This document shows positions 34,325 through 58,820 of a DNA stretch of 64,000 nucleotides, piece by piece. The notes beneath the pieces were generated by a model. The model did no database searches, was not told the DNA's origin, and was given only the letters and a program-made list of their open reading frames with translations. How positions within the stretch are numbered: position 1 is the stretch's first letter; every line of letters starts with the position of its first letter. Source of the stretch: Argopecten irradians (Eukaryota > Mollusca > Bivalvia > Pectinida > Pectinidae); NCBI RefSeq assembly GCF_041381155.1, contig NC_091143.1, positions 36,508,679 through 36,572,678 on the forward strand, in the 5' to 3' direction. A program made the position numbers and the translations under genes.

Positions 34325-35213
34325 ATGAGTAGGAAACAGACACCCAGTGAATTTTTGAAACAAATTATTGGTCGACCTGTTGTAGTAAAGTTGAACTCTG
34401 GTGTGGATTACAGAGGTAAAGTTTACATCTCTTCACTTCAAATATGGCCTGCAGCCTGAAAATTAATGTATGTATAGTATACATATATATATACTACAAT
34501 ATTAGCTGATTGACAAATATATACCAATGAATAAAGTATTTATTTACAGATGTGATAAATACAAAATGTGATATGCAATTATACAAATATTGTTGTTAGG
34601 ATTGCATTATTTTATGGTTTAATCATGAATTTTTAGGTGTACTGGCCTGTTTGGATGGTTACATGAACATTGCCTTAGAGCAGACAGAGGAATATGTAAA
34701 TGGCCAACTAAAGAACAAATATGGTGATGCCTTCATCAGGGGAAACAATGGTAAGCATCAACTTGACTGCTAGGGTGTGCAAAATCTGTAGCTGCATGGA
34801 CAGATATGGTAGAAGAAAAAAAAATGAAAAAGTGTAGAGATGATGGGAAAAAATGCTCTGTGTTCCTGGGGTGGATTGAATGCTATGGGACAGCCATAAA
34901 CAATTTCCTTAATATTCATCAATACATTTAATAAATACACATTGACAGTATTGAATAACACTCTTAATCTACATTTACAGATTACATATTAGGGAAAAGA
35001 AAGAAAAAGTAAAAGAAAGAAAGAAAAAAATGAAAATTGAGTTTATATATAGGAATACCCAAAACTTTTATAATTAAATAAATTTCATAATTCATACATT
35101 ATATACACGTGGAGTGGTCATAATGGTTATAAATAACATGATTTTAATATTAATTATTATTTTCATCTATAATTTCAGTCCTATACATCAGTACACAGAA
35201 GAGGAGAGTATGA
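34325..35213 (+). CDS. LSM6: U6 snRNA-associated Sm-like protein LSm6
   Basis: LSm6 is a ring subunit of both LSm1-7 (cytoplasmic decapping and mRNA decay) and LSm2-8 (nuclear, binds the U6 3' end). Coding exons 34325-34415, 34637-34750 and 35179-35213 have matched phases and give 79 aa. The protein is nearly identical to vertebrate LSm6: MSRKQTPSEFLKQIIGRPVV, then the Sm1 region with LNSGVDYRGVLACLDGYMNI, and Sm2 DAFIRGNNV, ending STQKRRV. It is one residue shorter than human. The acceptor lies two bases before the ATG, so the 5' UTR exon is upstream, probably ending at 33647. AATAAA at 35800-35805 is a candidate poly(A) signal. Confidence 0.97.
34865..34985. repeat. Short interspersed repeat (GCTATGGGACAGCCATAA), copy 1
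   Basis: Shares GATGCTATGGGACAGCCATA-type sequence, ATTTCCTTA, ATTCATCAATACATTTA and CACATTGACAG with 38575-38705, in the same order and orientation. It lies in LSM6 intron 2. Class unknown. Confidence 0.65.
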
Positions 35214-35799
35214 AAGTATGTCTGGGTGTGCAAGGTCATGGGAGTTTGTGTGGCGTCCAGGAGCGAGTGTGTGCAGATTTGAGGAATGTGTGTGCACATC
35301 TATGAATGAATGTGTGAAGGGCTGGAAAAATCACAAGGGAGGGAGGCAACTGTGACATGGAAAAGTGCTTGCTGTCACCATAGAAATCTCAGAATTGGTG
35401 AACATGTGTTTAACAAACTGCCATAAGCTTGATTTCATAGTCAAAAGGCTAAATCCTCTGAAGTAATGCATCTCAAAAAAAAGATTTGCAGACCATAATT
35501 TATTCAATAACTTTTTGAACTGTTTCTGTGATCAAATTGATCAACTGTGTTTTGATGATATTTTCCTTCTGCACAAATACTTGACAATACAATGCTTCTG
35601 GCATTTAGTGAAAAAAACTCTTTATTTGAGTAAAGATCTTGTTCAGGTTTAAGTATACATAGTGAATCTTTCATATCTTCTCATATGTACAAAAGCCTCT
35701 CTTTAGTAGCCAATATTGTTCAAATGTATACACAAATTTTCATTAATTATCGTGGCATTTCATGGTTTCACATGTCAATTTTATCATTTTATATGAAGT

Positions 35800-35805
35800 A
35801 ATAAA
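35800..35805 (+). terminator. Candidate LSM6 poly(A) signal
   Basis: AATAAA about 590 bp after the LSM6 stop codon, the first canonical hexamer seen downstream. Confidence 0.45.
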
Positions 35806-36395
35806 ACAGTTGTTTTGGTATGTGAATTTATTGTCTTCATTTGAATAAATCATCATATAATAACTTTGTTGGGAGTTATGGGAGACTCAATCAAATTTAA
35901 TGAATTTAATGTGTGTGACACAATCAAATTTAATCTGGTGACAGGGGGGGGGGGATGGTGCTATAGATACATTACTCAAAGGTCATGATGACCTATAGTC
36001 AGGTCAGTTGAAGCCAGCCAGCTTTCATGTGTTAAAAGTCCATAAAGCTCCTTTCTGATGTGTTTAAGTTACTTCCCTTTGTTTCCCACCATAAGATACT
36101 AGAGCTGATCTTTGATGAAGTTTTTTTGGTGAAAATTTGCTTAAATATTTCAGAGACCAAATTTCATCACCACAGGGAGAAAATCTTAACAAGTAAGGCA
36201 GGGCAATATCCCCCATGCCTTGCAGTAGTACTATATATATTTTCTGTAGAACCTGCATGTATTTCATGGTTGTCTCTCTAGATAGCAATCTGTGACTAAT
36301 GCAACATCAGATTTGAATGTTTCTTTAATAAAGAGAAACTATATCACAAATTGGAAGTCCTCAATTCTAAAGGCACAAGGGTGCTATAGTCTGAG
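35806..36395. other. Intergenic, nothing recognised
   Basis: Includes a G run (35945-35954) and AT-rich sequence. No gene is called; overlapping ~74-codon frames on both strands at 36060-36288 lack motifs. Confidence 0.4.
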
Positions 36396-36399
36396 ACAC

Positions 36400-36513
36400 A
36401 GGGACCTGGCACGAACATTTTTAACCAACAGTTACATATATATATATTATAGTATACTATAATATATATATGTATACTGGGTTTTTTTTAATTTTCGTGC
36501 CAGGTCCCTGTGG
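36400..36513. mobile_element. ~114-bp foldback element with AT-palindrome core
   Basis: CAGGGACCTGGCACGAA is inverted as TTCGTGCCAGGTCCCTG around a TA-rich palindromic core (ATATATATTATAGTATACTA). The two ends and core would extrude as one long hairpin. Class not determined. Confidence 0.7.
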
Positions 36514-36685
36514 CCTGAGATACAATTTAATGAAGCTTACCAATACTTGAACGGTTGTGGAGTTATATTGTACAGGGATTACCCCAAAACAAAAGGAAAA
36601 AGTGATTTAGTGTCTAACTTTAATTTCCATGGTAAAAGAAAAATATTGAAAATGGCAAATGGCATAAATAGAGCACAAGCCTGAT

Positions 36686-36686
<1 letters not shown>

Positions 36687-36724
<38 letters not shown>
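36687..36724. repeat. (TA)n microsatellite
   Basis: About 36 bases of perfect TA dinucleotide repeat after GATATACATG. Confidence 0.9.
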
Positions 36725-36727
<3 letters not shown>

Positions 36728-36938
36728 AGTTTTAATGAGTGAATCGATCTTGGAGTTAGAGCCCAGAAAAGCATCTCTGACGAACAGAGCACCAATTTAA
36801 TATCTCGCGTTTCGTGAGGGATAAGAAGAGAAAACACTCCCCCTAGTGTCCATGACAGTTAATCCGAGGTCTCAAGTTGCCAAATATATTCAAATTCAAA
36901 CAAAAGCTTTCCATCATTATCGATACTCGCTGCCTGTA

Positions 36939-37125
36939 CAGTGAAACACATCTAAAACGAACACGCTTACAACAAATTCATGGTTATAAAGTAGTAAATC
37001 TCAATCCCCATCATGGTTCCTATACCGGTAAGATGTCTGTTATATGTGTACATGTATTATGAACTATGCTGTTGACGAAGTGACTTTGTTGGTCCCCAGA
37101 GATTTGTTATAACCGTGTTTTACTG
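36939..37125. mobile_element. Tigger/pogo-like MITE, copy 2
   Basis: The ends CAGTGAAACACATCTAAAAC and ACCGTGTTTTACTG pair, and TA lies outside both. It shares the interior AAATTCATGGTTATAA and GGTTCCTATACCGGTAAGAT with copy 1 at 5037-5217. Confidence 0.7.
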
Positions 37126-37169
37126 TACAGTTCAACTTTTCTCTTACCCCTGACAGGGATATCCACAGC

Positions 37170-37440
37170 TTTACCGTTGTGAGATTTTTCTATCTCACCT
37201 TAGGGTAAAGACATGCTACACAAGAACTTTGCACATGATCACATGGGTAAGAGAAAAAGAATTGCTCACCTTCCTTGGGGTGAGAAAGAAGATTTCAACC
37301 CCGGGATAAGATTCTTAATATAAACTGTCAAACACTCGGAAAGCTTTGTGTTTGACAACTTAAGAATCGTACACCTCGGGTTGAGATTCTCCTGTCTCAC
37401 CCCAAAGGGGGTGAAAGAATCTATTAGTCTACATTGGATG
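37170..37440. repeat. Cluster of inverted TCTCACC/GGTGAGA motifs and a hairpin
   Basis: TCTCACC and GGGTGAGA occur in both directions (37193, 37279, 37403). GATTCTTAATATAAACTGTC is followed within 60 bp by its near inverse, GACAACTTAAGAATC. It is probably a decayed composite inverted-repeat element. Confidence 0.45.
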
Positions 37441-37444
37441 TCAC

Positions 37445-38570
37445 CAGGACCAGCATATTTGGCCGATATTGCCAGATTTATGAATTATACAAGTTTTAGT
37501 TACAAAATGTACTATACATTAGGAAGGAAAGTGTCAATTATGACAGAAAACACAAAAATCCAGATTAAACAAGGACTGGTTTTGACATGTTATACTGTAT
37601 ATATTATACGCTTACACATAATATTGACAGGGAGTTTTCTTTAGAAACAACAAAAGCAGAAATAACTACTGAAGGATTTTATTCATGAGGAGATCTAATA
37701 AACATGTTCAACTTATAAAATATTGCAAAATAACTTTACAATAACAGTTACACAGTAAAATATCTAACATTAAAACTCTCCCATGTTTATAACAGTTGAT
37801 AAACAGAACAATATGGTTCGCTACATCTACATGACCAGCCTTCCAGTATTATCTTGTCTAGGGCAGTTAGGTATTCTACAACATTGCAGGATAATGAAAC
37901 GTGGCAAAATTGTAAATGACCTGTTCAATACAGTGATATAATTGCGTTTATTTGGAAGTTCCATTGTAATTGTGCATACATGTGCAATCCATATACATTA
38001 TTTTTACATATTATATAAAGATATTCTGTTTTATCTTTTTAATTGAGTATTAAAAGTGCACAAGTTGTACACGGGTAAACATTAACATATGAACACATCC
38101 TTTAGAACTATAGATGTATACCACCTAACCGGGTACTTCTTTTTCTTTTATATATGTTTAACATATTATGGCAAACAGATTTGGTATTTCTACAAGTAAT
38201 GTCAGACTACATCTAAATAAAGAGAGGATTGCTCCACATGTAAATAATATGCCTTAACAAAAATTCAACAAATTTCTATTTTCATATCCCAGACTTTTTC
38301 TGTTGAAATTTATTTTTTGGAGTACATCTAGCAGTTGCCTTTTAAGACTTTCTGTTGTGATTTCACACTATTCTCACATTGTTTGTGCAACAGGATGAAG
38401 CAATATATTATGCATGATGTGATTTAACAACATCAATATAAGAGCAAATTGAAGATAGGCCCAGCACTCCAATAGATTACTTGTTTGTTTGTTAAAATAT
38501 CTCCTTCCGTTCATGATCAATGCAATACATTATGTGGATGGTATTTGTTACTCTGTATTCTTGTTGTGAA
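37445..38570. other. Intergenic, nothing recognised
   Basis: AT-rich spacer between convergent LSM6 and IDH3A. No gene seen. Confidence 0.4.
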
Positions 38571-38574
38571 TTAA

Positions 38575-38705
38575 AATATTCCTGCAGTGAAATAGATGCT
38601 ATGGGACAGCCATAAGAGATTTCCTTATTATTCATCAATACATTTATTAATTTACATACAATAAATTCACATTGACAGCAAATAAATAATAATCTACATT
38701 GACAG
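38575..38705. repeat. Short interspersed repeat (GCTATGGGACAGCCATAA), copy 2
   Basis: Same family and orientation as 34865-34985, with a short extra stretch (TTTACATACAATAAATT) in the middle. Confidence 0.65.
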
Positions 38706-39583
38706 GGCACATATAAAGAGAGAAATGTATCAAATAGTTATCTCAGATCTAGGATAAAGCATGGGTAATATATACTTTTAAGATACACGAACTTTTAAAA
38801 CAAATGTACATTATAACAATATTGGACATTTATTTAATGTAGATATTCAAAATTTGTGTAGGTGTTAATTAGTTAATTAAGACTTCATTGATAAATATTC
38901 AATGAGAAATGGTGCTAAATGTATAGCAAATTTTCTACATGGCAAATGTGTATAGGAAAATTAAATGAAAGCAAGGATATCAATACAAAAATCATTACTA
39001 ATCTGGTACATTTGTGCCTAAAAACTGCTTCGTAAATGCCAAATCACCAATGTAAGAGCATGTAGAATATCTTAATATCATACAGTACTTATATGTGGTT
39101 TAGAAAGATTCTGATCCTTAGTATGAACTGTTATATTATGTATTCCTAAAGTGAAATCAGATGAAAAAGTTCATCGGGTGGTCACCTTCAAGGGGCCATA
39201 ACTCACCAAAAAATGCTTCATCGTAGAATTAAAAAAGAAATCACAGGTATATGAAACAACAAAAAGCACTTTATAACAAAATAATAATTTACTACATTTT
39301 ATAATAATACATACCAGGACTCATAAATAACATTCTATAGGCTTCTATTGATAATGTTTGGGCAGTGAATTTTACCCATTTTTTTATCAATAATTTTTTT
39401 TTATAAGAAAATAATTGTTACTACATATATTTGTGTTTTTAACAAGATATATGTATCACAAAAGATAAAAGTCATAATAATTGATGGTTGAATTTATAGT
39501 TCTGATTCCGGAAAGATTAGGACGAAGCAATGTTGTAAACCCTGTAAACAGTATTATATAAATATATTGTTGTGTTGCAGTGT
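38706..39583. other. Spacer / IDH3A 3' UTR, nothing recognised
   Basis: AT-rich. No gene seen. The IDH3A 3' UTR must begin below 39584, but its end is not clear. Confidence 0.4.
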
Positions 39584-47418
<7,835 letters not shown>

Positions 47419-47722
47419 TGTTGACCTTCACGAAGATGGCGCTGTGTCGTTTCCTGAATCGGGATCAGAATGGCGTTTGTAAAGTTGATTATAATATAAA
47501 AATACGAAGCGGTGAAAGAAGAAAGATTTTCCGGAATCCGGCGTCATTTTTACCATTTCGGTTCCAGATGAAGCCAGCGTAAAGTTTTTAACATAAAAAG
47601 ACTCTGTATTTGATGTGAAATTTTAAGAAACCGTTCAAACAATTGAAAATTTTAGGAAGAAACCGTTCAAACGATTGAATCTTTTACAAAAGTAATTCCC
47701 CATTTGTATATATACAGTACTA

Positions 47723-47849
47723 CGGTGGCTGGGAGCGGACATGAAATAAATAAAATTATTGCGTGGGAACGAAATGGTATTGCGTGCGAATGAAATATTA
47801 TTGCGTTCGAACGAAATATTATTTATTTCATGTCCGCACCAAGCCACCG
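47723..47849. mobile_element. 127-bp foldback MITE with CGGTGGCT ends and TA target
   Basis: CGGTGGCT-GGGAGCGGACATGAAATAAAT pairs with the right half ending GTCCGCACCAAGCCACCG, with TA outside. The loop has three imperfect ATTGCGTnnGAACGAAAT units. It is about 300 bp upstream of the IDH3A start. Confidence 0.75.
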
Positions 47850-47920
47850 TATGTATTAAATCCTTGGATCGAAACGGATATTATGGAAGTGACACTGATA
47901 GAACGAGCGAGGGCACAATA

Positions 47921-47958
47921 GCGCCCCCCCCCCCCCCCCCAGGACAGGGGGGGGGACA
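47921..47958. repeat. C18/G9 homopolymer pair
   Basis: A run of 18-19 C followed after AGGACA by nine G. It can form a hairpin or i-motif/G-quadruplex and is also a typical place for sequencing length error. Confidence 0.85.
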
Positions 47959-47959
47959 T

Positions 47960-49113
47960 GTCTTTTATAGGCGGATAATGGTTATAAGGATCTGTGTTTT
48001 AATCAGATTGAGTACATTTATACGTAAATGTACATGAAAAGACGACGCTGATGAAAATCGCTTAGATAATGATCATATTACAATGGTTGGTTAGTTGATT
48101 GATTAGGATTAATGTATTGGTCATTTCATAATGATATATCACTAAATCACGCTGCTCAAGACACCGAACAGCACACCCCGCACGGTCACTTATATACTGA
48201 TTTATCTAGACCTACATTTAGCCTGTTACACATGTAAAATGTAATTTTTGTATTATATATATATAATAATTATGTATTTGGTATCGTCTATTATATATTC
48301 TCAGCAGTCCACTGAAACTTCATAATGTGACAAGGAATTCAGCGAACTAATGCGGGAGTCGAAAACAAATACATGTGTAATTGTGACATTTTACTAGGCG
48401 TTCTGGCTACGTGTATGACTACACATGCATCTCATTTGTGTCTTAAAAATAATTTTAAAATATCACAAACATACAAACATAAGAAAACAGGATTTCGCGT
48501 GCGTGAAAATGTTAATATTAAATTTGCACATAGTAAATACACATCTCGGCTATATGCTCTTTTTCAACGTATATTTGGCAATTTATTGTGACGACCTGAC
48601 GTTAACAATTCGGTGAATCCTAGCATATTGCAACGAAAAAAAGTTATATGACTTTTCCGGATTCTGACTCGGCATAGGAAATCGTTTATTAGTATCGCCA
48701 TCTCTATCAATTTGACGCTTGATTGGTGTCAACATGGAAAAGAATGCATAGACGATTCTTGCAACTATAAAAGAGTTCCTTTGAAGAAGCTGGCATTGGG
48801 AAAAGTCCTGCACTTCATAGGTGTTAGTATTTTGAAACAAATTTGATATTTATTTTTTGTTTGTAATTATTTGATAGATACTGGAATGCATTAGGCTTAC
48901 TGTGCAATGGTTGACAATGATCAGCTGATCGCAAACTTAAAAAGTCACTACGATGTTACTTATATCACTCATTTGTAACATGATGTGTTATATCACCTGT
49001 ATTTGACTTAATATTTCTATTATTAATCTGATCTGTCCCGAAGACTGTTTGTGATCAATATAAAATGATGGTATATTCTTTTCTTTGTCTTACTGACTTG
49101 CACATAAGTTCTA
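47960..49113. other. Intergenic, nothing recognised
   Basis: AT-rich spacer between IDH3A and the kinase gene. Short open frames at 48373-48616 and 48583-48840 have no motif, Kozak or splice support that I can see. Confidence 0.4.
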
Positions 49114-49117
49114 TTAA

Positions 49118-49515
49118 AGGTCCACTACCTTTCCGAAACAGCTTTTAATTTTTAAAATGGGAATGGAAAACGAGGTCGATAATTTTGAAGAGTCGCAAAA
49201 GTTATTAACTTACCGTTAATACTACACTCATCATCATCGTAGGAAAAAAATAATTAAAATAAATAAAATGTTAATTTCATAACGCGGGTCGTCTTATGTT
49301 TCCCGCCGTCGTCCTAAATACCGCGCGGTAGTTGATTATTACTGCGCCAGACGGCAAAACAGCGAAGTGGATCTCGACATTTATCACATATTACGCAGGA
49401 AATCTTGCATTTGTTTGGTGTTGTTACCTCATCTTAGGCCATCGATATGTATATTCTTATGTTATTAATGTTTTTAAGAAACCTTTAAATATTGCTCCGG
49501 AAAGGTAGTGGGCCT
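49118..49515. mobile_element. 398-bp MITE with TTAA target sites, AGGYCCACTACC ends, copy 1
   Basis: AGGTCCACTACCTTTCCGAA is inverted at the right end (GGAAAGGTAGTGGGCCT), with TTAA on both sides. It matches 55589-55987 in reverse orientation over its full length, including ATGTTTCCCGCCGTCGTCCT. Confidence 0.85.
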
Positions 49516-49999
49516 TTAAATAAGAAGTTAATTCAAGTTTAAAACATATTGTTTCTACATCTTACCATGGTGTAATATGACATTTCAAGCATGAAAATAT
49601 AAGTATTTTTACCTTGATTTTTCTTCCGAAAATCCAGAAAATAGCCATGTACTGAAATTTTAATATAATTTTAGGCAAAGCCTCTCTGAGAGCGCAGCAG
49701 TTAATCCATTCTTCCGTTTTTTTGTTTTTTTTTTAAAATGAGTAACTAAATAGAAATAAAGGATTTCCAACGGGGAAAGAGTAATCTCCCCTGACCCATC
49801 AGTCTTATCGATATTGACATGTGTTTTGTTTTTATAGCTTAATGGGAGCGCTGAATATTTGTACTGCTAGAAACCATTTATAGAATTATTAATTATTAGA
49901 TTCATAGCTTTGCTGAATTACTGGCATTGAGTTTATAACAAGGAAAACAATATTGAACACTGGATACTTCTACTTTCACTTTCTGCAAAAATACGTGTC

Positions 50000-50120
50000 T
50001 GCGGCTACAAATTATATCTTATGTCATTCTCCATTGCCAGGCGGGAAATTCCGAAGCAACTGCTTACGTAAAACGGCTTTTAAGTTAAGATTCAGGACAA
50101 AATGTAGTTTTTAGATTCAG
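50000..50120 (+). other. Possible 5' UTR exon of the ERK3-like gene
   Basis: A GC-richer stretch ends at a strong donor (CAG/GTAAGA at 50121). The first coding exon of the kinase begins right after an acceptor at 51869, only six bases before its ATG, so an upstream untranslated exon must exist; this is one candidate. Confidence 0.25.
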
Positions 50121-51228
50121 GTAAGAATGAATTGGAAGGTTTATCGTTCAATAATGTTTTTATTTTGAATTTTTCCAAGCGTTACTTGTTTGTTACTTTG
50201 GACACTGTCTTGCGCAATGCTGGATTTTGTGTTGACTTCCTGTTTCCGGTTTTTAAGAAAGTTTTTTTTAACTCTACATATATTGGATGATTTACATAGA
50301 ATAACGTTACTGAGACACCTCTATCACAAGAGTTCGCTGTGCTCTCTAGTAGATATCAAATTATCCTCCTGTATTTTACTATCTTAGTATCGAGTAATAC
50401 TGTATATCTAAAAACCCTTAGGCATTAAAGAGGTTAGCCTAGTACATCCAAAATGAAAGAAATAGTATATATTTGCCAATCTCTCTAATTAAAGATGCTC
50501 CACTGCTGACAAATGGTATTTTTCACTATCAAAAACAGGAGCAGACGATTCAGTATTTTTCTTCAGTTATAAAAGTTACTAACTTTACATCATTACCACC
50601 ATTGAAAAGTTTGAGCTTCTAATTTTACTTCAAGTTAAAAATATGAAAAATAATTAATTGCATCCCGAAAAAAATACGTGGCACTATATATCCTATATGG
50701 AATGAAGTAATGATTGTGCATGCACCAAGGGCGAAATAAATTATCTTATGTTATTTTCTGTGTTAATTAGGCATATATATACACAATTAAACACCAATTA
50801 TTGTTCAAATGATGAATATCATTTATGTTCTGTCGGCGGTGGAGCATCTTTGATAACTGTTTCTGTATACACAATACACATATAATAAAATTTAATTGTT
50901 AAAAATCAAAATGTCATCATCAGAAACATATGCCTCTCTGCAAACCTTAATCTGACATTAAGCTCCAACACTTAATTGTCAGTCTATTTCTTATTAGACA
51001 TTATTTTGCTGAAGTATTACATATATAGTATTGTGCATACGAAGTATATAATCATTACTGCATATACACAAAATCCGAAAACACTTCCATATGATATATG
51101 AAAATCAATTTTACCTACACTGTGCTAATTTCTTTTAAATCAAAAATTTAAAATCAGTACTTAGTTGTGCATTATCATTCATTAATATCATTATAAATTT
51201 TAAAACAACTTCTTTCTTTTTTGGTACT
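50121..51228. other. Probable intron or upstream spacer of the kinase gene
   Basis: AT-rich. No gene or clear repeat seen. Confidence 0.35.
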
Positions 51229-51402
51229 AAAGTAAAACATGGATATAATGAAACTCTGGGGACCAACATAATTACTTCATTTTAAGCATAGTTTGTTATT
51301 CACATGTTACGGACATCTTATAATTATGCCGGGGACTGGAAAATAATATGTTATATTAACCATGAATTTGCTGTAAACATGTTTGTAACAACATGCTTCA
51401 CT
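51229..51402. mobile_element. Tigger/pogo-like MITE, copy 3, diverged
   Basis: Contains AGTAAAACATGGATATAATG, CTCTGGGGACCAACATAATT and, inverted, the AAATTCATGG motif shared with 5037-5217 and 36939-37125. Ends are less clear than in the other copies. Confidence 0.5.
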
Positions 51403-51875
51403 GGATATGTAATTTATTGAACTTTTCCATATCAAACTTATTATTATAATTCGAGTAGATAATAAAATCATGAGGTATAATACAAGTGTCGATGTGGATC
51501 AGCTGTTGTAATCAGAGACAATGAATTGATGAGTGCAGATCCGGATTGCCATTTGACTCTGTGTTTCTAATCTCCCTTTCAAGTTTTCAATTTTTTCTGA
51601 TCATTGGTTCCATCAGAAATAACATATATTGTATGTAAAACAAAGAACATGATTTTACACGAACATTATCACTATCTATGCTAGGGATCAAACTTAGAAC
51701 CACTGGCCAATACCCATATGGGTAAATATAATTACAAGTCTGACACCCGACTGATCAAGCAAAATTGTAGTTCTTTTAGCTGAGGGGTATATTGTGGATA
51801 TATATAGTATTCACCAGGGTTACAAACAATTTTAATATTTAACTTAATCTAAAGTATTTCTTATTTTAGGCAACT

Positions 51876-57144
<5,269 letters not shown>

Positions 57145-57294
57145 TGTTGGCTTAAATTAGAAACAGCTTATTCTGATTTAGTATTATATCATTCACCATT
57201 CAGTATTTATAATTGAGTGCAATGGAAGTGTATTTTTTTTTGTGATGCATTAGATAGCATTTTTTTTATTAAAACATTAAAATTGACTATTATT

Positions 57295-57434
57295 CTATTA
57301 TGGCCCTTTCCAAAGGGAACTGTTCTCCTATAGTGTTGTCTGTGAGGTATAGTCCCTGAGTCGAAGACGAGGGGACTACACCTCGCCAGGCCACACTATA
57401 GGAGAACTGTTCCCGAGGGAAAGGGCCATAATAG
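57295..57434. mobile_element. 140-bp foldback element with CTATTATGGCCC ends
   Basis: CTATTATGGCCCTTTCC plus GGAACTGTTCTCCTATAGTG is inverted at 57390-57434. The loop holds its own hairpin (GGTATAGTCCCTGAG...). It lies about 150 bp after the kinase stop, so it could be within the 3' UTR. Confidence 0.75.
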
Positions 57435-57637
57435 ATTTAGTACGTCACATGACATTCATTATGACGTCATATATTTGGTCGCATGCTCATTCCCGGGGGA
57501 CTATACTTTAGTATAGTTCCCGTAGTCAGGTATAGTCTCCCGTAGTCAAGAAGGACAGAGAACTGTCGCAAAATAGATCATGGCTGTTATCCAATCGCAT
57601 TCCTAGTAATTTTCATGTGATGTACTAAATTCAGTCA
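57435..57637. repeat. Second inverted-repeat unit, TTTAGTACGTCACATGA ends
   Basis: ATTTAGTACGTCACATGA is mirrored by TCATGTGATGTACTAAAT 180 bp later. It directly abuts the foldback at 57295-57434 and shares its GGACTATAC motifs, so the two may be one composite. Confidence 0.6.
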
Positions 57638-58431
57638 ATCATATCAGGTATTTTTCTACTAGGTTACTTGTTGTCATTAAACAATCTTAATATCAAATTA
57701 TGTATTAAATATTGATAAATTTCAGAATTAGTGTTTTATAAATTTTTATTTAGATTATTTAGATTTTTCTGAATATCAATTTTTATTTCACTTTTCCAAT
57801 ATTTAAGAAAGCCATATTTTACTTGGTTATAGCTATAGGAATAACATGTTTTTGAAATCTTAACATTTGACAATTATGATTGAAACTTTAGTGGAAAAAA
57901 ATTATAATGTAGATTTCATCTAATGATTATAAACTTTGTTAAAAAAAATCACCGCTGTGTGGTTTTTATGAATAGGATATCATTAGTTTTACTTTGTATT
58001 CGTACTAAATCTAACTAAATCTGATTGGCAATTTTTTTTCTTACAATATATCGTACCTCGTAAGAAAGGGCTGTTATCATGATCATGATTACAGTCACAG
58101 GTTGGAAAAAGATTTTTTTTTTTTGAAAAGCAGCAACAAAATTTAACTATGATTATGTAAAAGCATTTCCTGTCACAGTTATGTTTTTGAATTCATCATG
58201 TTATGAAACAAAAATTTTGCAACATTTTATGAAAATCGCAATGTGGATTCACAAAGTTTGGTTCCTTTTTATACTACACTGAACTTAAAACAAAATGGTG
58301 ACATTAATGCTTAAATTGGGCATGTAAGAGAAGGCATTTCAAAGTTTGCAGAGCTTGAACAGTAGATTTTGTGTTCAAGACATCAAATTTGAATATGACA
58401 TCAAATCTAGATTTTGAAACACAGTGGCGTC
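57638..58431. other. Spacer, nothing recognised
   Basis: Very AT-rich, may include the 3' UTR of the kinase gene. No gene seen. Confidence 0.4.
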
Positions 58432-58820
58432 GCTAGCAGCAATTTAATGTGCACGCGAAGTGGAGTCCGAGCGCCGAAGGGGCGAGAAAATCGTTGTTTG
58501 GGGGTCAGTGGGGAGGCCCCTCCCCCTAGAAAACCCCTCGATTTAGAATGACAGAGATGAGTTTTACGATATATATTTTTATGATTTTAAATCGTTCTTA
58601 ACGAAGGCTAGTAATTTTGAGAAGAAAAAATAACACTGAAACGAACTAATTCATATTGCAGATTGAAAATTATCTATATTAAGAAATCATTATTGTAAAT
58701 GTCGCCGAAGGCGCGAGAATTTTTGTGTTTTGGGGGTCCCAAGTCAAATAATTTATTTTTTGTAGAATTGATTAATGTGTACGCAGTTGCGTTTTTGCGT
58801 CAATGGTAGCTACGCCACTG
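58432..58820. mobile_element. 389-bp hAT-like MITE with CAGTGGCGT ends
   Basis: CAGTGGCGTCGCTAGCAGC pairs with GGTAGCTACGCCACTG. GAAACA flanks both ends as a partial 6-8-bp target duplication. GCGCCGAAGGGGCGAGAA and GTCGCCGAAGGCGCGAGAA are repeated inside. CAGTGGCG termini are common in hAT elements. Confidence 0.7.

Noticed and set aside
51655-51775. tRNA-like stretch with GGTTCTAAGTTTGATCCC on the minus strand
   Set aside because: Only a B-box-like piece is visible; no A box or stem structure, so too weak to call.
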